Of a DNA stretch of 64,000 bases, positions 10,838-25,700 are shown piece after piece (position 1 is the first letter of the stretch; each line of letters opens with the position of its first letter). The translations under genes and the position numbers were made by a program. The notes beneath the pieces were generated by a model, which saw only the letters and a program-made list of their open reading frames with translations, was not told where the DNA came from and searched no databases. Source of the stretch: Petrolisthes cinctipes (Eukaryota > Arthropoda > Malacostraca > Decapoda > Porcellanidae); NCBI GenBank assembly GCA_033782935.1, contig JAWQEG010000470.1, positions 1,612,001-1,676,000 of the forward strand. Reading direction: 5' to 3'.

Positions 10838-13800
10838 ATATTTAGAGGTCCCAGAAGGTATCTGTACATGCCTACTCCGTGTTAGAGTATTTTCAAAATA
10901 CAGGCCAAAAACATACTGAAAATCGATCTTTTAGGTGCCCAAAAGTCGATTTGTGCTTGCATCTTATGTACCCGTTTATATCTCAAATTCTGGCCCTAAA
11001 CACCCGAAAATTTGATATTTTGGGGTCCCAGAAGCGATCTGTACATGCCTACTCCGTGTTAGAGTATTTTCAAAATTCAGGCCTAAAACATGCTGAAAAT
11101 AGATATTTTTGGTGCCCAAAGTCAATATGTGCATGTATCTTCTGTACCCGTTTATATCTCGAATTCAGGCTCAAAACACCCGAAAATTTAATATTTTGGG
11201 GTCCCAGAAGCAATCTGTACAGTGCTAGAATATTTTCAAAATATAGGCCAAAAACATGCTAAAAATCGATCTTTTAGGTGCCAAAAAGTCGATATCTCAA
11301 ATTCAGTCCCAAAACACCCGAAAATTCGATATTTAGGGGTCCCAGAAGCGATCTGTACATGCCTACTCCGTTTTAGAATATTTTCAAAATACATGCTCAA
11401 AATATACTGAAAATCGATCTTTTAGGTGCACAAAAGTCGATATGTGCATGCATCTTCAGTACCCGTTTATATCTCAAATTCAGGTTCAAAACACCCGAAA
11501 ATTCAATATTTTGGGGTCCCAGAAGCAATCTGTACATGCCTACTCAGTGTTAGAGTATTTTCAAAATACAGGCCCAAAACATGCTGAAAATCGATATTTT
11601 AGATGCCCAAAGTCAATATGTGCATGTATCTTCTGTAGTCGTTTATATCTCAAATTCAGGCTCAAAACACCCGAAAATTCAATATTTTGGGGTCCCAGAA
11701 GCAATCTGTACATGCCTACACAGTGCTAGAATATTTTCAAAATATAGGCTAAAAACATGCTAAAAATCGACATTTTAGGTGCCAAAAAATCGATATCTCA
11801 AATTCAGTCCCAAAACACCCGAAAATCCGATATTTAGAGGTCCCAGAAGGTATCTGTACATGCCTACACTGTGTTAGAGTATTTTCAGAATACAGGCCAA
11901 AGACATACTGAAAATCGATCTTTTAGGTGCCCAAAAGTCGATATGTGCATGCATCTTCTGTACCCGTTTATATCTCAAATTCTGGCCCTAAACACCCGAA
12001 AATTCGATATTTTGGGGTCCCAGAAGCAATCTGTACATGCCTACTCAGTGTTAGAGTATTTTCAAAATACAGGCCCAAAACATGCTGAAAATCGATATTT
12101 TAGATGCCCAAAGTCAATATGTGCATGTATCTTCTGTACCCGTTTATATCTCAAATTCAGGCTCAAAACACCCGAAAATTCAATATTTTGGGGTCCCAGA
12201 ATCAATCTGTACATGCCTACACAGTGCTAGAATATTTTCAAAATATAGGCCAAAAACATACTGAAAATCGATCTTTTAGGTGCCCAAAAGTCGATATGTG
12301 CATGCATCTTCTGTACCCGTTTATATCTCAAATTCTGGCCCTAAACACCCGAAAATTCGATATTTTGGGGTCCCAGAAGCGATCTGTACATGCCTACTCC
12401 GTGTTAGAGTATTTTCAAAATTCAGGCCCAAAACATGCTGAAAATCGATATTTTTGGTGCCCAAAGTCAATATGTGAATGTATCTTCTGTACCCGTTTAT
12501 ATCTCAAATTCAGGCTCAAAACACCCGAAAATTCAATATTTTGGGGTCCCAGAAGCGATCTGTACATGCCTACTCCGTGTTAGAGTATTTTCAAATTTCA
12601 GGCCCAAAACATGCTAAAAATCGATCTTTTAGGTGCCAAAAAGTCGATATCTCAAATTCACTCCCAAAACACCCGAAAATTCGATATTTAGGGGTCCCAG
12701 AAGCGATCTGTACATGCCTACTCAGTGTTAGAGTATTTTCAAAATACATGCTCAAAACATACTGAAAATCGATCTTTTAGGTGCACAAAAGTCGATATGT
12801 GATAATTCAGGCTCAAAACACCCGAAAATTCAATATTTTGGGGTCCCAGAAGCAATCTGTACATGCCTACTCAGAGTATTTTCAAAATACAGGCCAAAAA
12901 CATGCTGAAAATCGATATTTTAGATGCCAAAAAGTCGATATCTCAAATTCACTCCCAAAACACCCGAAAATTCGATATTTAGGGTTCCCAGAAGCGATCT
13001 GTACATGCCTACTCCGTGTTAGAGTATTTTCAAAATACATGCTCAAAACATACTGAAAATCGATCTTTTAGGTGCACAAAAGTCGATATGTGATAATTCA
13101 GGCTCAAAACACCCGAAAATTCAATATTTTGGGGTCCCAGAAGCAATCTGTACATGCCTACTCAGAGTATTTTCAAAATACAGGCCAAAAACATGCTGAA
13201 AATCGATATTTTAGATGCCCAAAGTCAATATGTGCATGTATCTTCTGTACCCGTTTATATCTCAAATTCAGGCTCAAAACACCCGAAAATTCAATATTTT
13301 GGGGTCCCAGAAGCAATCTGTACATGCCTACTTAGTGCTAGAATATTTTCAAAATGTAGGCTAATAACATGCTAAAAATCGATCTTTTAGGTACCAAAAA
13401 GTCGATATCTCAAATTCAGTCCCAAAACACCCGAAAATTCGATATTTAGGGGTCCCAGAAGCTATATGTACATGCCTACTCCGTGTTAGAGTATTTTCAA
13501 AATACATGCTCAAAACATACTGAAAATCGATCTTTTAGGTGCACAAAAGTCGATATGTGCATGCATCTTCAGTACCCGTTTATATCTCAAATTCAGGCTC
13601 AAAACACCCGAAAATTCAATATTTTGGGGTCCCAGAAGCAATCTGTACATGCCTACTCAGTGTTAGAGTATTTTCAAAATACAGGCCCAAAACATGCTGA
13701 AAATCGATATTTTAGATGCCCAAAGTCAATATGTGCATGTATCTTCTGTACCCGTTTATATCTCAAATTCAGGCTCAAAACACCCAAAATTCAATATTTT

Positions 13801-16800
13801 GGGGTCTCAGAAGCAATCTGTACATGCCTACTCAGTGCCAGAATATTTTCAAAATATAGGCTAAAAACATGCTAAAAATCGATCTTTTAGGTGCCAAAAA
13901 GTCGATATCTCAAATTCAGTCCCAAAACACCCGAAAATTCGATATTTAGGGGTCCCAGAAGCGATCTGTACATGCCTACTCCGTGTTAGAGTATTTTCAA
14001 AATACATGCTCAAAACATAATGAAAATCGATAATTTAGGTGCACAAAAGTCGATATGTGCATGCATCTTCAGTACCCGTTTATATCTCAAATTCAGGCTC
14101 AAAACACCCGAAAATTCAATATTTTGGGGTCCCAGAATCAATCTGTACATGCCTACACAGTGCTAGAATATTTTCAAAATATAGGCCAAAAACATACTGA
14201 AAATCGATCTTTTAGGTGCCCAAAAGTCGATATGTGCATGCATCTTCTGTACCCGTTTATATCTCAAATTCTGGCCCTAAACACCCGAAAATTCGATATT
14301 TTGGGGTCCCAGAAGCGATCTGTACATGCCTACTCCGTGTTAGAGTATTTTCAAAATTCAGGCCCAAAACATGCTGAAAATCGATATTTTTGGTGCCCAA
14401 AGTCAATATGTGAATGTATCTTCTGTACCCGTTTATATCTCAAATTCAGGCTCAAAACACCCGAAAATTCAATATTTTGGGGTCCCAGAAGCAATCTGTA
14501 CATGCCTACTTAGTGCTAGAATATTTTCAAAATGTAGGCTAATAACATGCTAAAAATCGATCTTTTAGGTACCAAAAAGTCGATATCTCAAATTCAGTCC
14601 CAAAACACCCGAAAATTCGATATTTAGGGGTCCCAGAAGCTATATGTACATGCCTACTCCGTGTTAGAGTATTTTCAAAATACATGCTCAAAACATACTG
14701 AAAATCGATCTTTTAGGTGCACAAAAGTCGATATGTGCATGCATCTTCAGTACCCGTTTATATCTCAAATTCAGGCTCAAAACACCCGAAAATTCAATAT
14801 TTTGGGGTCCCAGAAGCAATCTGTACATGCCTACTCAGTGTTAGAGTATTTTCAAAATACAGGCCCAAAACATGCTGAAAATCGATATTTTAGATGCCCA
14901 AAGTCAATATGTGCATGTATCTTCTGTACCCGTTTATATCTCAAATTCAGGCTCAAAACACCCAAAATTCAATATTTTGGGGTCTCAGAAGCAATCTGTA
15001 CATGCCTACTCAGTGCCAGAATATTTTCAAAATATAGGCTAAAAACATGCTAAAAATCGATCTTTTAGGTGCCAAAAAGTCGATATCTCAAATTCAGTCC
15101 CAAAACACCCGAAAATTCGATATTTAGGGGTCCCAGAAGCGATCTGTACATGCCTACTCCGTGTTAGAGTATTTTCAAAATACATGCTCAAAACATAATG
15201 AAAATCGATAATTTAGGTGCACAAAAGTCGATATGTGCATGCATCTTCAGTACCCGTTTATATCTCAAATTCAGGCTCAAAACACCCGAAAATTCAATAT
15301 TTTGGGGTCACAGAAGCAATCTGTACATGCCTACTCAGTGTTAGAGTATTTTCAAAATACAGGCCCAAAACATGCTGAAAATCGATATTTTAGATGCCCA
15401 AAGTCAATATGTGCATGTATCTTCTGTACCCGTTTATATCTCAAATTCAGGCTCAAAACACCCGAAAATTCAATATTTTGGGGTCCCAGAAGCAATCTGT
15501 ACATGCCTACACAGTGCTAGAATATTTTCAAAATATAGGCTAAAAACATGCTAAAAATCGACATTTTAGGTGCCAAAAAATCGATATCTCAAATTCAGTC
15601 CCAAAACACCCGAAAATCCGATATTTAGAGGTCCCAGAAGGTATCTGTACATGCCTACACTGTGTTAGAGTATTTTCAGAATACAGGCCAAAGACATACT
15701 GAAAATCGATCTTTTAGGTGCCCAAAAGTCGATATGTGCATGCATCTTCTGTACCCGTTTATATCTCAAATTCTGGCCCTAAACACCCGAAAATTCGATA
15801 TTTTGGGGTCCCAGAAGCGATCTGTACATGCCTACTCCGTGTTAGAGTATTTTCAAAATTCAGGCCCAAAACATGCTGAAAATCGATATTTTTGGTGCCC
15901 AAAGTCAATATGTGAATGTATCTTCTGTACCCGTTTATATCTCAAATTCAGGCTCAAAACACCCGAAAATTCAATATTTTGGGGTCCCAGAAGCGATCTG
16001 TACATGCCTACTCCGTGTTAGAGTATTTTCAAATTTCAGGCCCAAAACATGCTAAAAATCGATCTTTTAGGTGCCAAAAAGTCGATATCTCAAATTCACT
16101 CCCAAAACACCCGAAAATTCGATATTTAGGGGTCCCAGAAGCGATCTGTACATGCCTACTCCGTGTTAGAGTATTTTCAAAATACATGCTCAAAACATAC
16201 TGAAAATCGATCTTTTAGGTGCACAAAAGTAGATATGTGATAATTCAGGCTCAAAACACCCGAAAATTCAATATTTTGGGGTCCCAGAAGCAATCTGTAC
16301 ATGCCTACTCAGTGTTAGAGTATTTTCAAAATACAGGCCCAAAACATGCTGAAAATCGATATTTTAGATGCCCAAAGTCAATATGTGCATGTATCTTCTG
16401 TACCCGTTTATATCTCAAATTCAGGCTCAAAACACCCGAAAATTCAATATTTTGGGGTCCCAGAATCAATCTGTACATGCCTACACAGTGCTAGAATATT
16501 TTCAAAATATAGGCCAAAAACATACTGAAAATCGATCTTTTAGGTGCCCAAAAGTCGATATGTGCATGCATCTTCTGTACCCGTTTATATCTCAAATTCT
16601 GGCCCTAAACACCCGAAAATTCGATATTTTGGGGTCCCAGAAGCGATCTGTACATGCCTACTCCGTGTTAGAGTATTTTCAAAATTCAGGCCCAAAACAT
16701 GCTGAAAATCGATATTTTTGGTGCCCAAAGTCAATATGTGAATGTATCTTCTGTACCCGTTTATATCTCAAATTCAGGCTCAAAACACCCGAAAATTCAA

Positions 16801-18104
16801 TATTTTGGGGTCCCAGAAGCGATCTGTACATGCCTACTCCGTGTTAGAGTATTTTCAAATTTCAGGCCCAAAACATGCTAAAAATCGATCTTTTAGGTGC
16901 CAAAAAGTCGATATCTCAAATTCACTCCCAAAACACCCGAAAATTCGATATTTAGGGGTCCCAGAAGCGATCTGTACATGCCTACTCCGTGTTAGAGTAT
17001 TTTCAAAATACATGCTCAAAACATACTGAAAATCGATCTTTTAGGTGCACAAAAGTAGATATGTGATAATTCAGGCTCAAAACACCCGAAAATTCAATAT
17101 TTTGGGGTCCCAGAAGCAATCTGTACATGCCTACTCAGAGTATTTTCAAAATACAGGCCAAAAACATGCTGAAAATCGATATTTTAGATGCCAAAAAGTC
17201 GATATCTCAAATTCACTCCCAAAACACCCGAAAATTCGATATTTAGGGGTCCCAGAAGCGATCTGTACATGCCTACTCCGTGTTAGAGTATTTTCAAAAT
17301 ACATGCTCAAAACATACTGAAAATCGATCTTTTAGGTGCACAAAAGTCGATATGTGATAATTCAGGCTCAAAACACCCGAAAATTCAATATTTTGGGGTC
17401 CCAGAAGCAATCTGTACATGCCTACTCAGAGTATTTTCAAAATACAGGCCAAAAACATGCTGAAAATCGATATTTTAGATGCCCAAAGTCAATATGTGCA
17501 TGTATCTTCTGTACCCGTTTATATCTCAAATTCAGGCTCAAAACACCCGAAAATTCAATATTTTGGGGTCCCAGAAGCAATCTGTACATGCCTACTTAGT
17601 GCTAGAATATTTTCAAAATGTAGGCTAATAACATGCTAAAAATCGATCTTTTAGGTACCAAAAAGTCGATATCTCAAATTCAGTCCCAAAACACCCGAAA
17701 ATTCGATATTTAGGGGTCCCAGAAGCGATCTGTACATGCCTACTCCGTGTTAGAGTATTTTCAAAATACATGCTCAAAACATACTGAAAATCGATCTTTT
17801 AGGTGCACAAAAGTCGATATGTGCATGCATCTTCAGTACCCGTTTATATCTCAAATTCAGGCTCAAAACACCCGAAAATTCAATATTTTGGGGTCCCAGA
17901 AGCAATCTGTACATGCCTACTCAGTGTTAGAGTATTTTCAAAATACAGGCGCAAAACATGCTGAAAATCGATATTTTAGATGCCCAAAGTCAATATGTGC
18001 ATGTATCTTCTGTACCCGTTTATATCTCAAATTCAGGCTCAAAACACCCAAAATTCAATATTTTGGGGTCTCAGAAGCAATCTGTACATGCCTACTCAGT
18101 GCTA
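10838..18104 (+). repeat. Satellite mosaic of overlapping segmental duplications
   Basis: Shared private variants reveal several nested copies. About 12,006-14,137 recurs at 16,270-18,401 (offset 4,264). About 13,240-14,127 recurs at 14,418-15,305 (offset 1,178). Around 15,870-16,220 recurs at 16,700-17,045 (offset 826). Around 11,580-12,000 recurs at 15,370-15,790 (offset 3,791). Markers include CCCAGAATCAATCTG, the one-base-shorter CACCCAAAATTC, GTAGGCTAATAACATG and GATATGTGATAATTC. Edges are approximate because all monomers are related. Confidence 0.75.
12684..13215 (+). repeat. 291-bp tandem dimer of doubly deleted monomers
   Basis: Units start at 12,684 (149 bp), 12,833 (142 bp) and 12,975, giving a 291-bp step. 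The 149-bp monomer has GTCGATATGTGATAATTCAGG, a net 28-bp loss overlapping the 29 bp missing from S monomers but with different edges. The 142-bp monomer also lacks 6 bp (CTCAGAGTATT instead of CTCAGTGTTAGAGTATT). The same pair recurs near 16,950-17,480 and once near 24,670-24,920. Confidence 0.8.
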
Positions 18105-21100
18105 GAATATTTTCAAAATATAGGCTAAAAACATGCTAAAAATCGATCTTTTAGGTGCCAAAAAGTCGATATCTCAAATTCAGTCCCAAAACACCCGAAA
18201 ATTCGATATTTAGGGGTCCCAGAAGCGATCTGTACATGCCTACTCCGTGTTAGAGTATTTTCAAAATACATGCTCAAAACATAATGAAAATCGATAATTT
18301 AGGTGCACAAAAGTCGATATGTGCATGCATCTTCAGTACCCGTTTATATCTCAAATTCAGGCTCAAAACACCCGAAAATTCAATATTTTGGGGTCCCAGA
18401 AGCAATCTGTACATGCCTACTCAGTGTTAGAGTATTTTCAAAATACAGGCCCAAAACATGCTGAAAATCGATATTTTAGATGCCCAAAGTCAATATGTGC
18501 ATGTATTTTCTGTACCCGTTTATATCTCAAATTCAGGCTCAAAACACCCGAAAATTCAATATTTTGGGGTCCCAGAAGCAATCTGTACATGCCTACACAG
18601 TGCTAGAATATTTTCAAAATATTGGCTAAAAACATGCTAAACATCGACATTTTAGGTGCCAAAAAATCGATATCTCAAATTCAGTCCCAAAACACCCAAA
18701 AATTCGATATTTAGAGGTCCCAGAAGGTATCTGTACATGCCTACTCCGTGTTAGAGTATTTTCAAAATACAGGCCAAAAACATACTGAAAATCGATCTTT
18801 TAGGTGCCCAAAAGTCGATATGTGCATGCATCTTCTGTACCCGTTTATATCTCAAATTCTGGCCATAAACACCCGAAAATTCGATATTTGCGGGTCCCAG
18901 AAGCGATCTGTACATGCCTACTCAGTGTTAGAGTATTTTCAAAATTCAGGCCCAAAACATGCTGAAAATCGATATTTTTGGTGCCCAAAGTCAATATGTG
19001 CATGTATCTTCTGTACCCGTTTATATCTCAAATTCAGGCTCAAAACACCCGAAAATTCAATATTTTGGGGTCACAGAAGCAATCTGTACATGCCTACTCA
19101 GTGCTAGAATATTTTCAAAATATAGGCTAAAAACATGCTAAAAATCGATCTTTTAGGTGCCAAAAAGTCGATATGTCAAATTCAGTCCCAAAACACCCGA
19201 AAATTCGATATTTAGGGGTCCCAGAAGCGATCTGTACATGCCTACTCCGTGTTAGAGTATTTTCAAAATACATGCTCAAAACTTACTGAAAATCGATCTT
19301 TTAGGTGCACAAAAGTCGATATGTGCATGCATCTTCTGTACCCGTTTATATCTCGAATTCAGTCTCAAAACACCCGAAAATTCAATATTTTGGGGTCCCA
19401 GAAGCAATCTGTACAGTGCTAGAATATTTTCAAAATATACGCTAAAAACATGTTAAAAATCGATCTTTTAGGTGCCAAAAAGTCGATATCTCAAATTCAG
19501 TCCCAAAACACCCGAAAATTCGATATTTAGGGGTCCCAGAAGCGATCTGTACATGCCTACTCCGTGTTAGAGTATTTTCAAAATACATGCTCAAAACATA
19601 CTGAAAATCGATCTTTTAGGTGCACAAAAGTCGATATGAGCATGCATCTTCAGTACCCGTTTATATCTCAAATTCAGGCTCAAAACACCCGAAAATTCAT
19701 TATTTTGGGGTCCCAGAAGCAATCTGTACATGCCTACTCCGTGTTAGAGTATTTTCAAAATACAGGCCAAAAACACACTGAAAATCGATATTTTTGGTGC
19801 CCAAAGTCAATATGTGCATGTATCTTCTGTACCCGTTTATATCTCAAATTCAGGCTCAAAACACAAGAAAATTCAATATTTTGGGGTCCCAGAAGCAATC
19901 TGTACAGTGCTAGAATATTTTCAAAATATAGGCTAAAAACATGCTAAAAATCGATCTTTTAGGTGCCAAAAAGTCGATATCTCAAATTCAGTCCCAAAAC
20001 ACCCGAAAATTCGATATTTAGGGGTCCCAGAAGCGATCTGTACATGCCTACTCCGTGTTAGAGTATTTTCAAAATACATGCTCAAAACATAATGAAAATC
20101 GATAATTTAGGTGCACAAAAGTCGATATGTGCATGCATCTTCAGTACCCGTTTATATCTCAAATTCAGGCTCAAAACACCCGAAAATTCAATATTTTGGG
20201 GTCCCAGAAGCAATCTGTACATGCCTACTCAGTGTTAGAGTATTTTCAAAATACAGGCCCAAAACATGCTGAAAATCGATATTTTAGATGCCCAAAGTCA
20301 ATATGTGCATGTATCTTCTGTACCCGTTTATATCTCAAATTCAGGCTCAAAACACCCGAAAATTCAATATTTTGGGGTCCCAGAAGCAATCTGTACATGC
20401 CTACACAGTGCTAGAATATTTTCAAAATATAGGCTAAAAACATGCTAAACATCGACATTTTAGGTGCCAAAAAATCGATATCTCAAATTCAGTCCCAAAA
20501 CACCCAAAAATTCGATATTTAGAGGTCCCAGAAGGTATCTGTACATGCCTACTCCGTGTTAGAGTATTTTCAAAATACAGGCCAAAAACATACTGAAAAT
20601 CGATCTTTTAGGTGCCCAAAAGTCGATATGTGCATGCATCTTCTGTACCCGTTTATATCTCAAATTCTGGCCCTAAACACCCGAAAATTCGATATTTGCG
20701 GGTCCCAGAAGCGATCTGTACATGCCTACTCAGTGTTAGAGTATTTTCAAAATTCAGGCCCAAAACATGCTGAAAATCGATATTTTTGGTGCCCAAAGTC
20801 AATATGTGCATGTATCTTCTGTACCCGTTTATATCTCAAATTCAGGCTCAAAACACCCGAAAATTCAATATTTTGGGGTCACAGAAGCAATCTGTACATG
20901 CCTACTCAGTGCTAGAATATTTTCAAAATATAGGCTAAAAACATGCTAAAAATCGATCTTTTAGGTGCCAAAAAGTCGATATGTCAAATTCAGTCCCAAA
21001 ACACCCGAAAATTCGATATTTAGGGGTCCCAGAAGCGATCTGTACATGCCTACTCCGTGTTAGAGTATTTTCAAAATACATGCTCAAAACTTACTGAAAA

Positions 21101-22784
21101 TCGATCTTTTAGGTGCACAAAAGTCGATATGTGCATGCATCTTCTGTACCCGTTTATATCTCGAATTCAGGCTCAAAACACCCGAAAATTCAATATTTTG
21201 GGGTCCCAGAAGCAATCTGTACAGTGCTAGAATATTTTCAAAATATACGCTAAAAACATGTTAAAAATCGATCTTTTAGGTGCCAAAAAGTCGATATCTC
21301 AAATTCAGTCCCAAAACACCCGAAAATTCGATATTTAGGGGTCCCAGAAGCGATCTGTACATGCCTACTCCGTGTTAGAGTATTTTCAAAATACATGCTC
21401 AAAACATACTGAAAATCGATCTTTTAGGTGCACAAAAGTCGATATGAGCATGCATCTTCAGTACCCGTTTATATCTCAAATTCAGGCTCAAAACACCCGA
21501 AAATTCATTATTTTGGGGTCCCAGAAGCAATCTGTACATGCCTACTCCGTGTTAGAGTATTTTCAAAATACAGGCCAAAAACATACTGAAAATCGATATT
21601 TTTGGTGCCCAAAGTCAATATGTGCATGTATCTTCTGTACCCGTTTATATCTCAAATTCAGGCTCAAAACACAAGAAAATTCAATATTTTGGGGTCCCAG
21701 AAGCAATCTGTACAGTGCTAGAATATTTTCAAAATATAGGCTAAAAACATGCTAAAAATCGATCTTTTAGGTGCCAAAAAGTCGATATCTCAAATTCAGT
21801 CCCAAAACACCCGAAAATTCGATATTTAGGGGTCCCAGAAGCGATCTGTACATGCCTACTCCGTGTTAGAGTATTTTCAAAATACATGCTCAAAACATAC
21901 TGAAAATCGATCTTTTAGGTGCACAAAAGTCGATATGTGCATGCATCTTCAGTACCCGTTTATGTCTCAAATTCAGGCTCAAAACATCCGAAAATTCAAT
22001 ATTTTGGGGTCCCAGAAGCAATCTGTACATGCCTACTCAGTGTTAGAGTATTTTCAAAATACAGGCCCAAAACATGCTGAAAATCGATATTTTAGATGCC
22101 CAAAGTCAATATGTGCATGTATCTTCTGTACCCGTTTATATCTCAAATTCAGGCTCAAAACACCCGAAAATTCAATATTTTGGGGTCACAGAAGCAATCT
22201 GTACATGCCTACACAGTGCTAGAATATTTTCAAAATATAGGCTAAAAACATGCTAAACATCGACATTTTAGGTGCCAAAAAATCGATATCTCAAATTCAG
22301 TCCCAAAACACCCAAAAATTCGATATTTAGAGGTCCCAGAAGGTATCTGTACATGCCTACTCCGTGTTAGAGTATTTTCAAAATACAGGCCAAAAACATA
22401 CTGAAAATCGATCTTTTAGGTGCCCAAAAGTCGATATGTGCATGCATCTTCTGTACCCGTTTATATCTCAAATTCTGGCCCTAAACACCCGAAAATTCGA
22501 TATTTGCGGGTCCCAGAAGCGATCTGTACATGCCTACTCAGTGTTAGAGTATTTTCAAAATTCAGGCCCAAAACATGCTGAAAATCGATATTTTTGGTGC
22601 CCAAAGTCAATATGTGCATGTATCTTCTGTACCCGTTTATATCTCAAATTCAGGCTCAAAACACCCGAAAATTCAATATTTTGGGGTCACAGAAGCAATC
22701 TGTACATGCCTACTCAGTGCTAGAATATTTTCAAAATATAGGCTAAAAACATGCTAAAAATCGATCTTTTAGGTGCCAAAAAGT
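18105..22784 (+). repeat. 1,808-bp 11-mer HOR, about 2.6 copies
   Basis: Copies run about 18,105-19,912, 19,913-21,720 and 21,721-22,784 (partial). Cassette spacings inside are 501, 501, 315 and 491 bp, which is eleven monomers. Private markers repeat at exactly 1,808 bp: ACATAATGAAAATCGATAAT, GATATTTGCGGGTCCC, GGGGTCACAG, GATATGTCAAATTC, TATACGCTAAAAACATGTT and CACAAGAAAATTC. The third copy loses some of these, so it is recombined or partly corrected. Confidence 0.85.
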
Positions 22785-25700
22785 CGATATCTCAAATTCA
22801 GTCCCAAAACACCCGAAAATTCGATATTTAGGGGTCCCAGAAGCGATCTGTACATGCCTACTCCGTGTTAGAGTATTTTCAAAATACATGCTCAAAACAT
22901 ACTGAAAATCGATCTTTTAGGTGCACAAGAGTCGATATGTGCATGCATCTTCAGTACCCGTTTATATCTCAAATTCTGGCCCTAAACACCCGAAAATTCG
23001 ATATTTTGGGGTCCCAGAAGCGATCTGTACATGCCTACTCCGTGTTAGAGTATTTTCAAAATTCAGGCCTAAAACATGCTGAAAATAGATATTTTTGGTG
23101 CCCAAAGTCAATATGTGCATGTATCTTCTGTACCCGTTTATATCTCGAATTCAGGCTCAAAACACCCGAAAATTTAATATTTTGGGGTCCCAGAAGCAAT
23201 CTGTACAGTGCTAGAATATTTTCAAAATATAGGCCAAAAACATGCTAAAAATCGATCTTTTAGGTGCCAAAAAGTCGATATCTCAAATTCAGTCCCAAAA
23301 CACCCGAAAATTCGATATTTAGGGGTCCCAGAAGCGATCTGTACATGCCTACTCCGTTTTAGAGTATTTTCAAAATACATGCTCAAAACATACTGAAAAT
23401 CGATCTTTTAGGTGCACAAAAGTCGATATGTGCATGCATCTTCAGTACCCGTTTATATCTCAAATTCAGTTTCAAAACACCCGAAAATTCAATATTTTGG
23501 GGTCCCAGAAGCAATCTGTACATGCCTACTCAGTGTTAGAGTATTTTCAAAATACAGGCCCAAAACATGCTGAAAATCGATATTTTAGATGCCCAAAGTC
23601 AATATGTGCATGTATCTTCTGTAGTCGTTTATATCTCAAATTCAGGCTCAAAACACCCGAAAATTCAATATTTTGGGGTCCCAGAATCAATCTGTACATG
23701 CCTACACAGTGCTAGAATATTTTCAAAATATAGGCTAAAAACATGCTAAAAATCGACATTTTAGGTGCCAAAAAATCGATATCTCAAATTCAGTCCCAAA
23801 ACACCCGAAAATCCGATATTTAGAGGTCCCAGAAGGTATCTGTACATGCCTACACTGTGTTAGAGTATTTTCAGAATACAGGCCAAAAACATACTGAAAA
23901 TCGATCTTTTAGGTGCCCAAAAGTCGATATGTGCATGCATCTTCTGTACCCGTTTATATCTCAAATTCTGGCCCTAAACACCCGAAAATTCGATATTTTG
24001 GGGTCCCAGAAGCAATCTGTACATGCCTACTCAGTGTTAGAGTATTTTCAAAATACAGGCCCAAAACATGCTGAAAATCGATATTTTAGATGCCCAAAGT
24101 CAATATGTGCATGTATCTTTTGTACCCGTTTATATCTCAAATTCAGGCTCAAAACACCCGAAAATTCAATATTTTGGGGTCCCAGAATCAATCTGTACAT
24201 GCCTACACAGTGCTAGAATATTTTCAAAATATAGGCCAAAAACATACTGAAAATCGATCTTTTAGGTGCCCAAAAGTCGATATGTGCATGCATCTTCTGT
24301 ACCCGTTTATATCTCAAATTCTGGCCCTAAACACCCGAAAATTCGATATTTTGGGGTCCCAGAAGCGATCTGTACATGCCTACTCCGTGTTAGAGTATTT
24401 TCAAAATTCAGGCCCAAAACATGCTGAAAATCGATATTTTTGGTGCCCAAAGTCAATATGTGCATGTATCTTCTGTACCCGTTTATATCTCAAATTCAGG
24501 CTCAAAACACCCGAAAATTCAATATTTTGGGGTCCCAGAAGCAATCTGTACATGCCTACTCAGTGCTAGAATATTTTCAAAATATAGGCTAAAAACATGC
24601 TAAAAATCGATCTTTTAGGTGCCAAAAAGTCGATATCTCAAATTCACTCCCAAAACACCCGAAAATTCGATATTTAGGGGTCCCAGAAGCGATCTGTACA
24701 TGCCTACTCCGTGTTAGAGTATTTTCAAAATACATGCTCAAAACATACTGAAAATCGATCTTTTAGGTGCACAAAAGTCGATATGTGATAATTCAGGCTC
24801 AAAACACCCGAAAATTCAATATTTTGGGGTCCCAGAAGCAATCTGTACATGCCTACTCAGAGTATTTTCAAAATACAGGCCCAAAACATGCTGAAAATCG
24901 ATATTTTAGATGCCCAAAGTCAATATGTGCATGTATCTTCTGTACCCGTTTATATCTCAAATTTAGGCTCAAAACACCCGAAAATTCAATATTTTGGGGT
25001 CCCAGAAGCAATCTGTACATGCCTACTTAGTGCTAGAATATTTTCAAAATATAGGCTAATAACATGCTAAAAATCGATCTTTTAGGTACCAAAAAGTCGA
25101 TATCTCAAATTCAGTCCCAAAACACCCGAAAATTCGATATTTAGGGGTCCCAGAAGCGATCTGTTCATGCCTACTCCGTGTTAGAGTATTTTCAAAATAC
25201 ATGCTCAAAACATACTGAAAATCGATCTTTTAGGTGCACAAAAGTCGATATGTGCATGCATCTTCAGTACCCGTTTATATCTCAAATTCAGTCTCAAAAC
25301 ACCCGAAAATTCAATATTTTGGGGTCCCAGAAGCAATCTGTACATGCCTACTCAGTGTTAGAGTATTTTCAAAATACAGGCCCAAAACATGCTGAAAATC
25401 GATATTTTAGATGCCCAAAGTCAATATGTGCATGTATCTTCTGTACCCGTTTATATCTCAAATTCAGGCTCAAAACACCCAAAATTCAATATTTTGGGGT
25501 CTCAGAAGCAATCTGTACATGCCTACTCAGTGCTAGAATATTTTCAAAATATAGGTTAAAAACATGCTAAAAATCGATCTTTTAGGTGCCAAAAAGTCGA
25601 TATCTCAAATTCAGTCCCAAAACACCCGAAAATTTGATATTTAGGGGTCCCAGAAGCGATCTGTACATGCCTACTCCGTGTTAGAGTATTTTCAAAATAC

